Shown here piece by piece: positions 52,935 to 61,961 of a stretch of DNA of 64,000 bases (position 1 is the first letter of the stretch; each line of letters opens with the position of its first letter). The translations under genes and the position numbers were made by a program. The notes beneath the pieces were generated by a model. That model saw only the letters and a program-made list of their open reading frames with translations, made no database searches and had not been told where the DNA came from. Source of the stretch: Mediterranea sp. An20. Its GTDB lineage: Bacteria > Bacteroidota > Bacteroidia > Bacteroidales > Bacteroidaceae. The stretch is from NCBI RefSeq assembly GCF_002160055.1, contig NZ_NFJV01000001.1:1-64000 (forward strand), in the 5' to 3' direction.

Positions 52935-53774
52935 ATGCAACCATTCTCTTCCCAACCCGGTCCCATCGGCGTGTTCGATTCGGGCTACGGCGGACTGACC
53001 ATCCTCAGCAAGATTCGCGAAGCACTGCCCCACTACGACTACATCTACCTGGGCGACAACGCACGCACCCCCTACGGCACCCGCTCGTTCGAAATCGTCT
53101 ACGAATTTACCCGGCAGGCTGTCCACAAACTCTTCGGCATGGGATGCCAGCTGGTCATCCTGGCATGCAACACGGCATCGGCCAAGGCCCTGCGAAGCAT
53201 CCAGCAGCACGACCTGCCGCAGTGGGACCCCGCCCGCCGCGTGCTGGGGGTCATCCGACCCACGGTAGAAGGCATCGGAGCCGTCACACACACACGCCAC
53301 GTCGGCGTACTTGCCACCGCCGGCACCATCCGCTCGGAGTCGTACCCGATGGAGATACACAAGCTCTACCCCGACATCATCGTCTGCGGACAGGCGTGCC
53401 CGATGTGGGTGCCGCTGGTCGAAAACAACGAGGCGGGAAGCCCCGGAGCCGACTACTTCGTGCAGAAATACATCGGCGAACTGCTGCAACACGACCCGCG
53501 CATCGACACCGTCATACTGGGATGCACGCATTACCCGCTGCTGCTCCCGAAAATCAACCGCTTCATGCCCGACGGCATCACCGTGGTGGCGCAGGGCGAA
53601 TGGGTGGCAGACAGCCTGAAAGACTACCTGCAACGACACCCGGAGATGGACGAACGCTGCACACGGGGAGGCTCCTGCACCTACCTCACCACCGAAGCCG
53701 AAGAGAAATTTGCCGACTCGGCATCGGTCTTCCTCAACCAAGACATCGGCGTGCAGCGGGTCTGCCTGGACTGA
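52935..53774 (+). CDS. murI: Glutamate racemase
   Basis: Makes D-glutamate for peptidoglycan stems in the cytoplasm. Family homology starts at MQPFSSQPGPIGVFDSGYGGL, so the start is 52935 (279 aa). The two catalytic cysteines are Cys78 in LACNTASA and Cys197 in LGCTHYPLL; the substrate loop is GDNARTPYG. It has no obvious promoter directly upstream but is separated from ompH by the long hairpin. Confidence 0.96.
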   Translation: MQPFSSQPGPIGVFDSGYGGLTILSKIREALPHYDYIYLGDNARTPYGTRSFEIVYEFTRQAVHKLFGMGCQLVILACNTASAKALRSIQQHDLPQWDPARRVLGVIRPTVEGIGAVTHTRHVGVLATAGTIRSESYPMEIHKLYPDIIVCGQACPMWVPLVENNEAGSPGADYFVQKYIGELLQHDPRIDTVILGCTHYPLLLPKINRFMPDGITVVAQGEWVADSLKDYLQRHPEMDERCTRGGSCTYLTTEAEEKFADSASVFLNQDIGVQRVCLD

Positions 53775-53780
53775 ACCAGA

Positions 53781-53817
53781 AGGCACACGCCTGCCAAGCC
53801 CCCGGAAGCACGCTGCC
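53781..53817. repeat. Tandem hairpin element, copy 5
   Basis: AGGC-acac-GCCT (53781-53792) and GG-A-AGCACGCT-GCC (53804-53817) are centred 24 bp apart. The second has the same AGCACGCT core as the other copies. It follows the murI stop by 7 nt. Confidence 0.55.
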
Positions 53818-53907
53818 CATAGCGAAGAAGCCGCATGACACGGGCTGAGAAGTAATGGCGAAAAGATGTTTTTCGGGCTGCCGGGCCGATTTCTCATTTC
53901 TTTTTCG

Positions 53908-53915
53908 TATTTTTG
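53908..53915 (+). promoter_or_regulatory. -7 promoter box for metF
   Basis: TATTTTTG followed by GCCC, 48 nt before the metF ATG; the -33 box is not evident. Confidence 0.5.
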
Positions 53916-53963
53916 CCCGGAATGTACACAGCTATAGCCTGACTGACAAAGACTGACAAAGAC

Positions 53964-54917
53964 ATGAGAGTAATCGACCTGATAAACAGCCGGGAGAAGA
54001 CCGCCTTCTCTTTCGAGATATTGCCCCCGCTCAAGGGAACGGGGATAGAGAAACTGTATCGCGACATCGACACCCTGCGCGAGTTCGACCCGAAATACAT
54101 CAACATCACCACGCACCGCAGCGAGTATGTCTACAAAGAACTGGGCAACGGGCTCTTCCAGCGCAACCGACTGCGACGCCGGCCTGGCACCGTGGCAGTG
54201 GCTGCCGCCATACAAAACAAATACAACATCACCATGGTGCCCCACGTGCTGTGCAGCGGATTCACGGCCGAAGACATCGAATACATGCTGCTCGACCTGC
54301 AATTCCTGGGCATCACCGACCTGCTGGTGCTGCGCGGCGACAAGGCCAAGCACGAGGCGGTGTTCGTGCCCGAAAAGGGGGGCTACAGCCATGCCATCGA
54401 ACTGGAGGAACAAATCAACAACTTCAACAAAGGCATCTTTGTCGACGGCTCGGAGATGACCGTCACCAAAACGCCCTTCTCGTATGGCGTGGCTTGCTAT
54501 CCGGAGAAACACGAGGAAGCACCCAACCTGGAGTGGGACCTCTACTGGCTGAAACGGAAGATAGAAGCGGGAGCGGAATATGCCGTCACGCAACTGTTCT
54601 ACGACAACCGCCGGTATTTCGACTTCGTGAAACGGGTGCGCGAGGCGGGCATCACGGTGCCCATCATCCCAGGCATCAAACCCCTGAAGAAGCTCTCGCA
54701 ACTCAGCGTCATCCCCAAGACATTCAAGGTAGACATCCCCGAAGCCCTGGCGAGCGAAGTGCAGAAATGTACCACCGACGAGCAGGTGCAGCAGGTAGGG
54801 GTGGAATGGTGCGTAGGACAGTGCCGCGAACTCATGGCGCAGGGCGTGCCCAGCATCCATTTCTACTCCATCGGCGCCGTAGACAGCATCCGGCAGGTGG
54901 CAGAGCAGATTTATTAA
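53964..54917 (+). CDS. metF: 5,10-methylenetetrahydrofolate reductase
   Basis: Flavoenzyme that makes 5-methyl-THF, the methyl donor for methionine synthesis. The 317-aa TIM-barrel protein starts MRVIDLINSREKTAFSFEILPP, where the catalytic Glu of FSFEILPP is seen; FAD/folate-binding stretches are NITTHRS, VPHVLCSGFTAEDIEYMLLDLQFLGITDLLVLRGDKA (landmark) and TQLFYDNRRYFDFV. It belongs to the same pathway as metA 12 kb upstream but has its own transcription unit. No riboswitch was recognised upstream. Confidence 0.96.
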   Translation: MRVIDLINSREKTAFSFEILPPLKGTGIEKLYRDIDTLREFDPKYINITTHRSEYVYKELGNGLFQRNRLRRRPGTVAVAAAIQNKYNITMVPHVLCSGFTAEDIEYMLLDLQFLGITDLLVLRGDKAKHEAVFVPEKGGYSHAIELEEQINNFNKGIFVDGSEMTVTKTPFSYGVACYPEKHEEAPNLEWDLYWLKRKIEAGAEYAVTQLFYDNRRYFDFVKRVREAGITVPIIPGIKPLKKLSQLSVIPKTFKVDIPEALASEVQKCTTDEQVQQVGVEWCVGQCRELMAQGVPSIHFYSIGAVDSIRQVAEQIY

Positions 54918-54980
54918 ATGGAGAATGAAAAGTGAAAAATGAAGAATGAAAAATGAAGAATAATCGGTGTGTTACGCCAA

Positions 54981-55016
54981 TTATTAACCATTAATCATTA
55001 ACCATTAACCATTAAC
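54981..55016. repeat. CATTAAC heptad array before holB
   Basis: Five degenerate heptads (ATTAACC, ATTAATC) end 3 nt before the GTG start of holB. A second AT-rich repeat made of AATGAA(A/G)A units fills 54918-54960. Confidence 0.8.
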
Positions 55017-55019
55017 ACC

Positions 55020-56147
55020 GTGTTCTACTTCAAAGACGTCATAGGACAACAGTCGGCCCGGGCAAGGCTGATACAGGAAGTGCAGGAAGGCCGAGTGCCT
55101 CATGCACAACTGTTCTGCGGCCCCGCCGGAACGGGCAAGCTCCCCTTGGCACTGGCCTACGCCCGCTACCTGTGCTGCGCACACCCCACCGGCAGCGACG
55201 CCTGCGGCACCTGCCCTTCGTGTGTGAAGTGGAACAAGCTGATGCACCCCGACGTACACTTCATGTTTCCCATCGTGCGCAATGCCAAGGCCAAGAAGGA
55301 AGTCTGCGACGACTACCTCGCCGCCTGGCGCCGGCTACTCACAACCCACGCCTATTTCAGCCTGGACGACTGGCTCAACGAAATGGATGCCGACAACGGA
55401 CAGGCCATCATCTATGCCCGCGAAAGCGACGAGATAACCCGCAAACTCAGCCTGAAAGCCGTGGAGGGAGGCTACAAAATCACCGTGGTATGGCTGCCGG
55501 AAAAACTACACGAGGTGTGCGCCAACAAACTGCTCAAACTGCTCGAAGAACCGCCCGCACGTACCGTCTTCCTGCTGGTGAGCGAAGCACCGGACCAAAT
55601 CCTGACCACCATACAGAGCCGCACGCAACGATTCGGAGTGCCGCGCATCGCCGAAGCCGACATCGCCGAAGCACTGCGCACCCGCTACGGCGTGCAGCAG
55701 GCAGACAGCGAAGCCATCGCACACATGGCCAACGGCAGCTTCACACAAGCCTTGCAGGCCATCAGCCTGAACGAAGAGAACCAACTGTTCTTCGAACTGT
55801 TTGTCGGACTCATGCGCCAGGCATACGCCCGCAAGGTGCGCGACATGAAGCAGTGGAGCGAACAACTGGCTGGCATGGGACGGGAACGGCAGAAGCACTT
55901 CCTCGACTACTGCCAGCGCATGCTGCGCGAGAACTTCATCTACAACCTGCACTGCCCCGAAATGAACTACATGACCCGCGCCGAAGAAAACTTTGCCACC
56001 CGGTTCGCGCCTTTTATCAACGTGCGAAACGTGGCGGGCATCATGCACGAACTCGAAGAAGCGCAGCGACACATCGCACAGAATGTCAACCCGCGCATGG
56101 TGTTCTTCGACTTCGCCCTGAAAATGATTGTATTACTGAAAGCATAA
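55020..56147 (+). CDS. holB: DNA polymerase III subunit delta'
   Basis: Clamp-loader stator subunit, partner of DnaX. The start is GTG at 55020, giving FYFKDVIGQQSARARL directly after it; 375 aa. The AAA+ fold is clear: Walker A-like FCGPAGTGKLPLAL, zinc module CAHPTGSDACGTCPSC, KITVVWLPEKLHEVCANKLLKLLEEPPARTVFLLVSE (landmark) and the arginine-finger region LTTIQSRTQRF. In Walker A the Ser/Thr after GK is Leu, so ATP binding is probably lost, as is common for delta'. It precedes ricT by 28 nt. Confidence 0.92.
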   Translation: MFYFKDVIGQQSARARLIQEVQEGRVPHAQLFCGPAGTGKLPLALAYARYLCCAHPTGSDACGTCPSCVKWNKLMHPDVHFMFPIVRNAKAKKEVCDDYLAAWRRLLTTHAYFSLDDWLNEMDADNGQAIIYARESDEITRKLSLKAVEGGYKITVVWLPEKLHEVCANKLLKLLEEPPARTVFLLVSEAPDQILTTIQSRTQRFGVPRIAEADIAEALRTRYGVQQADSEAIAHMANGSFTQALQAISLNEENQLFFELFVGLMRQAYARKVRDMKQWSEQLAGMGRERQKHFLDYCQRMLRENFIYNLHCPEMNYMTRAEENFATRFAPFINVRNVAGIMHELEEAQRHIAQNVNPRMVFFDFALKMIVLLKA

Positions 56148-56175
56148 ATCAACGTTTAACATATAGCATACTGAT

Positions 56176-57552
56176 ATGAAGAATAATCCGAATATACCTC
56201 CCGCAGAACCTTCCGCACAGCCCTTCGTGCTCCACCAGGGCGGAGGAGGACTCTGCTGCAAAAGCTGCGGACGACAGGACCGCCAGCTGAACACCTACGA
56301 CTGGCTGGCCGACATCCCGGGCAACGCCGGCGAATGCGACCTCGTGGAAGTGCAGTTCAAAAACACACGCAAGGGCTATTACCGCAACAGCAACCACATA
56401 CCGCTGGAGAAAGGAGACATCGTGGCCGTGGAATCGACACCGGGACATGACATCGGAGTGGTCACACTGACGGGAAGACTCGTGCCCCTCCAGATAAAGA
56501 AAGCCAACCTGAAAAGCGAGGCCGACATCAAACGCATCTACCGCAAAGCCAAACCGATTGACATGGAGAAATACAACGAGGCCAAGGCTCGCGAACACAA
56601 CACCATGATACGCTCGCGACAGATTGCCAAGGAACTCAACCTGCAGATGAAGATTGGCGACGTGGAATATCAGGGCGACGGCAACAAGGCTATCTTCTAC
56701 TACATTGCCGACGAACGCGTAGACTTCAGGCAGCTCATCAAGGTGCTGGCGGAGGTTTTCCGCGTGCGCATCGAAATGAAGCAGATTGGAGCACGACAGG
56801 AAGCCGGACGCATCGGGGGAATCGGACCCTGCGGACGGGAACTGTGCTGCGCCACGTGGATGACGTCGTTCGTATCGGTGGCCACCGCTGCCGCACGCTA
56901 CCAGGACATCGCACTCAACCCGCAGAAACTGGCCGGACAGTGTGCCAAACTGAAGTGCTGCCTCAACTACGAGGTAGATGCGTACGTCGAAGCGCAGAAA
57001 CGGTTGCCCAGCAGGGAAATACCGCTGGAGACGAAAGACGGGACGTTCTACTTCTTCAAGGCGGATATACTCAGCAACCAGGTGACGTACTCCAGCGACA
57101 AGGAGGTCTTGGCCAATGCCGTCACCATCAACGGACGACGGGCTTTCCAGATTATCAACATGAACAAACGGGGCGAGAAGCCCGACAGCTTGCTGGAAAG
57201 CACTACACGCACGGAAGAACGTCGACCTGCCGACTTGCTGGAACAGGATGAGCTGACGCGGTTCGACCGGAGCAAGAAAGGCAAGGGCAAGAAAAAGAAA
57301 AAGGCTCAGGCCGAGGGCAATAACCAGCCGGCTTCTGCCACCCGCACACAGCAGTCGCCCAAGGCTGCAGCCAAACCTGCAACGCCCAAACAGGGAGGAC
57401 AGCCGAAGCAGAACGACCGGACGAAACCTGCAACGCCACAGCAGGCAAAGGCGCAGACACCCAGACAGCCCCGCAAGACAAAGAAGCCGCAGACGGACAC
57501 GCCTGCCGGCAACAAACCTCAGAACAAGCCAGATGCGCCTGCACAAGCTTAA
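56176..57552 (+). CDS. PSP1-domain protein, RicT/YaaT-like
   Basis: A 458-aa cytoplasmic protein. A PSP1/RicT core (about 25-290) carries cysteines that in B. subtilis RicT bind iron-sulfur clusters: CCKSCG (about 31-36), IGPCGRELCCATW and CAKLKCCLNYE. Such proteins affect RNase Y-linked mRNA processing in Bacillus; the Bacteroidetes role is unclear. The last about 90 residues are a low-complexity Lys/Pro/Ala/Gln tail (KKGKGKKKKKAQ, then PKAAAKPATPKQ-type repeats). It sits between holB and gldH, and its 3' end overlaps gldH by 20 nt. Confidence 0.9.
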   Translation: MKNNPNIPPAEPSAQPFVLHQGGGGLCCKSCGRQDRQLNTYDWLADIPGNAGECDLVEVQFKNTRKGYYRNSNHIPLEKGDIVAVESTPGHDIGVVTLTGRLVPLQIKKANLKSEADIKRIYRKAKPIDMEKYNEAKAREHNTMIRSRQIAKELNLQMKIGDVEYQGDGNKAIFYYIADERVDFRQLIKVLAEVFRVRIEMKQIGARQEAGRIGGIGPCGRELCCATWMTSFVSVATAAARYQDIALNPQKLAGQCAKLKCCLNYEVDAYVEAQKRLPSREIPLETKDGTFYFFKADILSNQVTYSSDKEVLANAVTINGRRAFQIINMNKRGEKPDSLLESTTRTEERRPADLLEQDELTRFDRSKKGKGKKKKKAQAEGNNQPASATRTQQSPKAAAKPATPKQGGQPKQNDRTKPATPQQAKAQTPRQPRKTKKPQTDTPAGNKPQNKPDAPAQA

Positions 57553-58006
57553 AAAACTGCTGACCGTGATGCCCGCCGCCCTCCTGCTGGGGGCGTGCGA
57601 GCCGCACGTGTTGTATCACGCCTACCGCCCGCTGCCCAAGGCCGAATGGAGGCGCACGGACACGCTGCGCTTCGAGGCCGTCTTGCCCGACCCGACTGCC
57701 ACGTTCCGCCTCTCGGTGGAGCTGCGCCACCGCACCGCTTTCCCCTACCGCACGTTGCCCGTAAGGTTCACCCTCGCCGTGCCGGGCCGATTGCCTGTGT
57801 GCGACACGCTGCAGATACCCGTGGCCGATGCGGAGGGCAACTGGTTCGGGCTGGGTTGGGGCGACCTGCGCGTCTCCACCTCTCCCGCCGTCGACCTGCC
57901 GCCCGGCATCGGCGACACGTGCCGCATCTGCCTCACCTCCGCCCTGCCGGACAGTCTCCTGCCGGGCGTGAACGATGTGGGGGTGAAGATTGCGGACGGG
58001 GAGTGA
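57533..58006 (+). CDS. gldH: Gliding-motility-type lipoprotein GldH
   Basis: A 157-aa lipoprotein (Cys22 after LLGA) with the GldH sequence pattern: EPHVLYHAYRPLPKAEWRRTDTLRFEAVLPD, LSVELRHRTAFPYRTLPVRF and the C-terminal LLPGVNDVGVKI. In Flavobacterium GldH is needed for gliding and type IX secretion-linked functions; in non-gliding Bacteroidaceae a homologue is retained after ricT and its role is unknown. The start lies inside the ricT tail and is supported by the signal peptide. Confidence 0.9.
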   Translation: MRLHKLKKLLTVMPAALLLGACEPHVLYHAYRPLPKAEWRRTDTLRFEAVLPDPTATFRLSVELRHRTAFPYRTLPVRFTLAVPGRLPVCDTLQIPVADAEGNWFGLGWGDLRVSTSPAVDLPPGIGDTCRICLTSALPDSLLPGVNDVGVKIADGE

Positions 58007-58024
58007 AAACTACTGCCTTCTCCT

Positions 58025-59479
58025 TTATTTCCGCGCATCCCTCCCCGCATCCATCCTCAGGAAGATGAACAGCAGGATGGTGAATCCCCACAACGACGAA
58101 CCGCCGTAGCTGAAGAAAGGCAGCGGGATGCCGATGACGGGGGTCAGTCCCAGCACCATGCCGATGTTGATGAATAGATGAAACAGAAAGATGCTCGCCA
58201 CCGCATAGCCGTAGACACGCCCCAACGTGGAGGGTTGCCGCTCTGCCAGGTGGATGAGACGCAGCACCAGCGCCAGGAAAAGCACCAACACCGCCGCCGA
58301 ACCCAAGAAACCCTCTTCTTCGCCCACGGTGCAGAAGATGAAGTCCGTGTCTTGTTCGGGCACGTATTTCAGTTTCGTCTGCGTACCGTTCAGGAAGCCC
58401 TTGCCCGTCAGTCCGCCCGAGCCGATGGCTATCTTCGACTGGTTTACGTTATAGCCCGCGCCGCTGAGGTCTTCTTCCAAGCCCAGCAACACCTGGATGC
58501 GGACCTGCTGGTGTGGCTCCAGCACCTTGTTGAACATATAATCTGCCGAATACAGGAAGCCGATGGAGCAGACCATGAACACCAGCGTGGTGAGGTAGGC
58601 GGCACGGTGCGTCTGCAGGAACAGGCAGCCCAAGTAGGCAATGTCTGCCACGCACAACACCCACAGCACCCACACCAGATTGAACGGCACGAGCCATTCG
58701 GACACCGCCAGCGCCACCAGCAGCACGCCTGCCGTCACGCCGGCAATGAGCCTCGCCGCCTCTGCCCGCTTCGTGTAGACCCACGTCATGCCCGCCGAGA
58801 AGAGCAGCGCGATGGTGAGCACCAGAAACTGTCCCAGCGGCGTGGGCGTGTCGGCCAGCATCACCTCGGCGTAGCGGATGCCCAAAACGAAATAGAGCAC
58901 GGCACACACTCCCGCAAACAGCACCGTGCCCGGCATGCCCTCGCGGTAGAGCACCAGGAAGAACGACAGGTAGACCAACGCCGAGCCCGTCTCGCGCTGG
59001 GCGATGATGAGCAGCATGGGCACCACGATGACCAGCCCCACGGTGAGGGCGTTGCGCCACGTCTTCAGCACAAAGCCGTAGACGTTCATGATGCGGGCCA
59101 GCGCCAGCGCGGTGGCAAACTTGGCAAACTCGGCGGGCTGCAGGCTGACCGGTCCGAGGATGAGCCACGAACGGCTGCCTTTGGTGTCGGGGGCGATGAA
59201 GATAGTGACCACGAGCAACAGCAGCAGCACGCCGTAGATGAGGTAAGCGTATGTCTCGTAGAAGAGGTCGTCGAGCATCAGCAGCATGCCTGCCAGCCCG
59301 AAAGAGCAGATAATCCACACGAATTGCTTGCCCGCGCGGGTAGAGAAGTCGAGCAGGTCGTGTTCGCTGTAATCGTAGCTGGCTCCGCAGATGCTGAACC
59401 AGCCGAACACCACCAGGCAGAGGTAGATGACCACCGTCAGCCAGTCGAGCGTCTTAAAAACAGATTCCTTGCGCCTCAT
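58025..59479 (-). CDS. rodA: Rod-shape SEDS glycosyltransferase RodA
   Basis: Inner-membrane peptidoglycan polymerase of the elongation complex. 484 aa with about ten or more hydrophobic segments. Family landmarks are GSRSWLILGPVSLQPAEFAKFATALALAR, KSKIAIGSGGLTGKGFLNGTQTKL-like QSKIAIGSGGLTGKGF, PEQDTDFIFCTVGEEEGF and the end TPVIGIPLPFFSYGGSS. Here the middle loop region (about 210-320) is longer than in E. coli RodA. It is the last gene of the mreBCD-mrdA-rodA operon, starting 2 nt after the mrdA stop. Confidence 0.95.
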   Translation of the reverse strand: MRRKESVFKTLDWLTVVIYLCLVVFGWFSICGASYDYSEHDLLDFSTRAGKQFVWIICSFGLAGMLLMLDDLFYETYAYLIYGVLLLLLVVTIFIAPDTKGSRSWLILGPVSLQPAEFAKFATALALARIMNVYGFVLKTWRNALTVGLVIVVPMLLIIAQRETGSALVYLSFFLVLYREGMPGTVLFAGVCAVLYFVLGIRYAEVMLADTPTPLGQFLVLTIALLFSAGMTWVYTKRAEAARLIAGVTAGVLLVALAVSEWLVPFNLVWVLWVLCVADIAYLGCLFLQTHRAAYLTTLVFMVCSIGFLYSADYMFNKVLEPHQQVRIQVLLGLEEDLSGAGYNVNQSKIAIGSGGLTGKGFLNGTQTKLKYVPEQDTDFIFCTVGEEEGFLGSAAVLVLFLALVLRLIHLAERQPSTLGRVYGYAVASIFLFHLFINIGMVLGLTPVIGIPLPFFSYGGSSLWGFTILLFIFLRMDAGRDARK

Positions 59480-59481
59480 CG

Positions 59482-61356
59482 TTACCTCCCTTCTTCGCCA
59501 TACATCACTACCCGCTGGCTGAACTCCTCCGCCCGCAATTCATTCTCCGGCGACAGATGCCCGTGCAGGTACTGGTCCATCATCATGGCCCCGATGGGCA
59601 CGCCGTAGGTAGCTCCCCATCCCCCGTTCTCGACGTAGACCACGATGGCAATCTTCGGGTCGTTCATCGGTGCGAATCCCATGAAGACGGAGTGGTCCTT
59701 GCCGTGCGGATTCTGGGCCGTGCCCGTCTTGCCGCATGCCTCCACGTCGGGCAGCATGAGGTTCACCATGCGGCAGGTTCCGCTGCCGGTGCTTCCCGTC
59801 ACGGCGGCCCGCATTCCCTCGGCCACCCACTCGTAGTATTGCCGGTCGATGCCCGTGTATCGCCGCGTGGTATAAGCACTGTCGAGCGGATTGTCTTCGA
59901 TGTCCTTCACGATGTGCGGCGTAATGAACCAGCCCCGGTTGGCGATGGTGGCCCCCAGGTTGGCAATCTGCAGGGGAGTGGCCAGCACCTCTCCCTGCCC
60001 GATAGCAATACTGATGACGGTAAGCCCGTTCCACGAGCCTCGATATGCCTTGTCATAAAACTGCGCATTGGGTATGAGTCCGCGCTGTTCGCCCGGCAAG
60101 TCGGTGCCCAGCCGATAGCCGAAGCCCTGCGCCACCATGTGGTCCTTCCACACGGTGATGGCGTTCTGCGGCGAGCCATACTTCGCCTTGTTGCCGAACA
60201 TGTAATACAGCCCCCAGCAAAAGTAAGCATTGCACGACGTGGCGATGGCAGGCACCAGCGTGAGCGGCGAGGCATGCCCGTGGCAACCCACCCGCAGCCC
60301 CCGGTGGATGAATCCGTGCGAGCAGGGATAGGCAGGCGCCTCCTTGCCGATGATTCCCTCCTGGAGGAACGTCACCGCCTGTGCCGTCTTGAAGGTGGAG
60401 CCGGGCGGGTAAGTGCCCTGTATGGCCCGGTTGAGCAGCGGTTTCTGTTTGTCCTGCTGCAGCAAGGCGTGGTTTCTGCCCCGCTGTCGTCCGATGAGCT
60501 GGTGCGGGTCGAAGGTGGGCGACGACACCATGCAGAGAATCTCGCCCGTCTTGGGTTCGATGGCCACGATGCTCCCGATTTTGTTCTGCATCAACCTTTC
60601 GCCCAACATCTGCAAGTCGATGTCGATGCCCAGTTTCAGGTTCTTCCCGGGTACGGAAGGGCGGTCGAGCCGCCCGTCCATGTAATGCCCCTGTATGCGT
60701 CCGTGGGCATCGCGCAGCAAGATTTCCACGCCCTTCTCGCCGCGCAGGTACTTTTCGTAGCTTTTCTCGATGCCCTGCTTGCCGATGTAGTCGCCGCTGC
60801 GGTAATAGTCGTCTTTCTCAATATCTCGGCGCGACACCTCCCCGATGTCTCCCAAGGCATGTCCGGCGGCGTTATAGGTATATTGCCGTATGGTTCGCCT
60901 CTGTATGCCGAATCCGGGGAATTTGAAGAGTTTTTCCTGGAAGATGCCGCATTCCTCGGCCGAAAGTTGTGTCATGAACACCTGCTGCGTATAGCGCGAG
61001 TAGCCGGGATTCTTGCGCCGGTCCTTCACGTCGGCCATGAGCCGGTCGAACTGTTCGCGGGTGATGTTCAGCGTGCGGCAGAAGTCGGCCGTGTCGAGGT
61101 TGCTCACTTCGCGTGGCACGAAGGTGATGTCGTAGGCCGGCTGGTTGAACACCAGCAGCTTGCCGTTGCGGTCGTAGATGGCGCCGCGCGAAGGATACTG
61201 CACCTTGTTGAGGAAGGCGTTGTTGTCGGCATACTTCTTATATTCGTCCGACAGCAGCTGCAGGTCTACCAGGCGAATCAGATAGACGAGCACAATGAGG
61301 GCAGCCGCCCCTCCAATCACGAACTTCCTTTTTTCGAGTTTATAATCCTTAGCCAT
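59482..61356 (-). CDS. mrdA: Penicillin-binding protein 2
   Basis: Transpeptidase partner of RodA in lateral wall synthesis. I start it at MAKDYKLEKRKF (61356), the usual start in relatives, although an ATG at 61368 is in frame. One N-terminal membrane helix (about 15-35), a pedestal domain, then the transpeptidase: active Ser320 in GSTFK, SCN motif in IATSCNAYF and KTG in CGKTGTAQNPHGKDH. The bitopic protein faces the periplasm. It is in the operon between mreD (90 nt) and rodA (2 nt). Confidence 0.95.
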   Translation of the reverse strand: MAKDYKLEKRKFVIGGAAALIVLVYLIRLVDLQLLSDEYKKYADNNAFLNKVQYPSRGAIYDRNGKLLVFNQPAYDITFVPREVSNLDTADFCRTLNITREQFDRLMADVKDRRKNPGYSRYTQQVFMTQLSAEECGIFQEKLFKFPGFGIQRRTIRQYTYNAAGHALGDIGEVSRRDIEKDDYYRSGDYIGKQGIEKSYEKYLRGEKGVEILLRDAHGRIQGHYMDGRLDRPSVPGKNLKLGIDIDLQMLGERLMQNKIGSIVAIEPKTGEILCMVSSPTFDPHQLIGRQRGRNHALLQQDKQKPLLNRAIQGTYPPGSTFKTAQAVTFLQEGIIGKEAPAYPCSHGFIHRGLRVGCHGHASPLTLVPAIATSCNAYFCWGLYYMFGNKAKYGSPQNAITVWKDHMVAQGFGYRLGTDLPGEQRGLIPNAQFYDKAYRGSWNGLTVISIAIGQGEVLATPLQIANLGATIANRGWFITPHIVKDIEDNPLDSAYTTRRYTGIDRQYYEWVAEGMRAAVTGSTGSGTCRMVNLMLPDVEACGKTGTAQNPHGKDHSVFMGFAPMNDPKIAIVVYVENGGWGATYGVPIGAMMMDQYLHGHLSPENELRAEEFSQRVVMYGEEGR

Positions 61357-61445
61357 GCCAGTAATCAATCAGAATTAGTTTATAGAGTCAACGGGAGTGC
61401 GAGCGTCCGGGGTCACTTTCCCGGCCTTCACTCCCCTCCCCCGTG

Positions 61446-61955
61446 TCAGGGATTGCGCTGCGTGCGTATGCCTTCGAGCGCCAGTATGCAGCACAAGGTG
61501 AGCAGCGCGCCCGACACGATGCGCAGCAGCAGCGCCAGGGGGTGTGCCGTCGAGAAGAACTCGATGCACAGCAGTACGCCGTGATGCAGCAGCACGCAGG
61601 CGGTGATGTATTTCAGGAAGGGCGCCATGCCCATGGTCCGGATGGCAGGCACGAACAGGTCGGTCATGTCGCGCGGCACGAATAGCCTCAGCAGCAGCGG
61701 CCGCAGGAAAGCCAGCAGCACGGTGGCTGCGGCGTTCATGCCCGGCGTATCCGAATAGATGTCTATCACCAGTCCGAGGAAGAAGGCCCACAGCAGCAGT
61801 GCGTTGCGTGGCGTGTCCGAATCCATCTTCATAATGAAGTAGATGTAAAGAAACGGTGTGGCATAGCCGTCGATGTGCACATTGTTGAGAATCAGCACCT
61901 GCAGCAGCACCAAGCCGATGAACCATTCTATTTTATGCAGATAGTCTTGTAGCAT
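61446..61955 (-). CDS. mreD: Rod shape-determining protein MreD
   Basis: A 169-aa inner-membrane protein with about five or six hydrophobic segments (IEWFIGLVLLQVLILNN, LYIYFIMKM, LLLWAFFLGLVIDIYSDTPGMNAAATVLLAFLRPLLL and others). The DIYSDTPGMNAAA motif is typical of MreD. It links MreC and PBP2 in the elongasome. The gene starts 7 nt after mreC ends. Confidence 0.92.
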   Translation of the reverse strand: MLQDYLHKIEWFIGLVLLQVLILNNVHIDGYATPFLYIYFIMKMDSDTPRNALLLWAFFLGLVIDIYSDTPGMNAAATVLLAFLRPLLLRLFVPRDMTDLFVPAIRTMGMAPFLKYITACVLLHHGVLLCIEFFSTAHPLALLLRIVSGALLTLCCILALEGIRTQRNP

Positions 61956-61961
61956 GATGTG

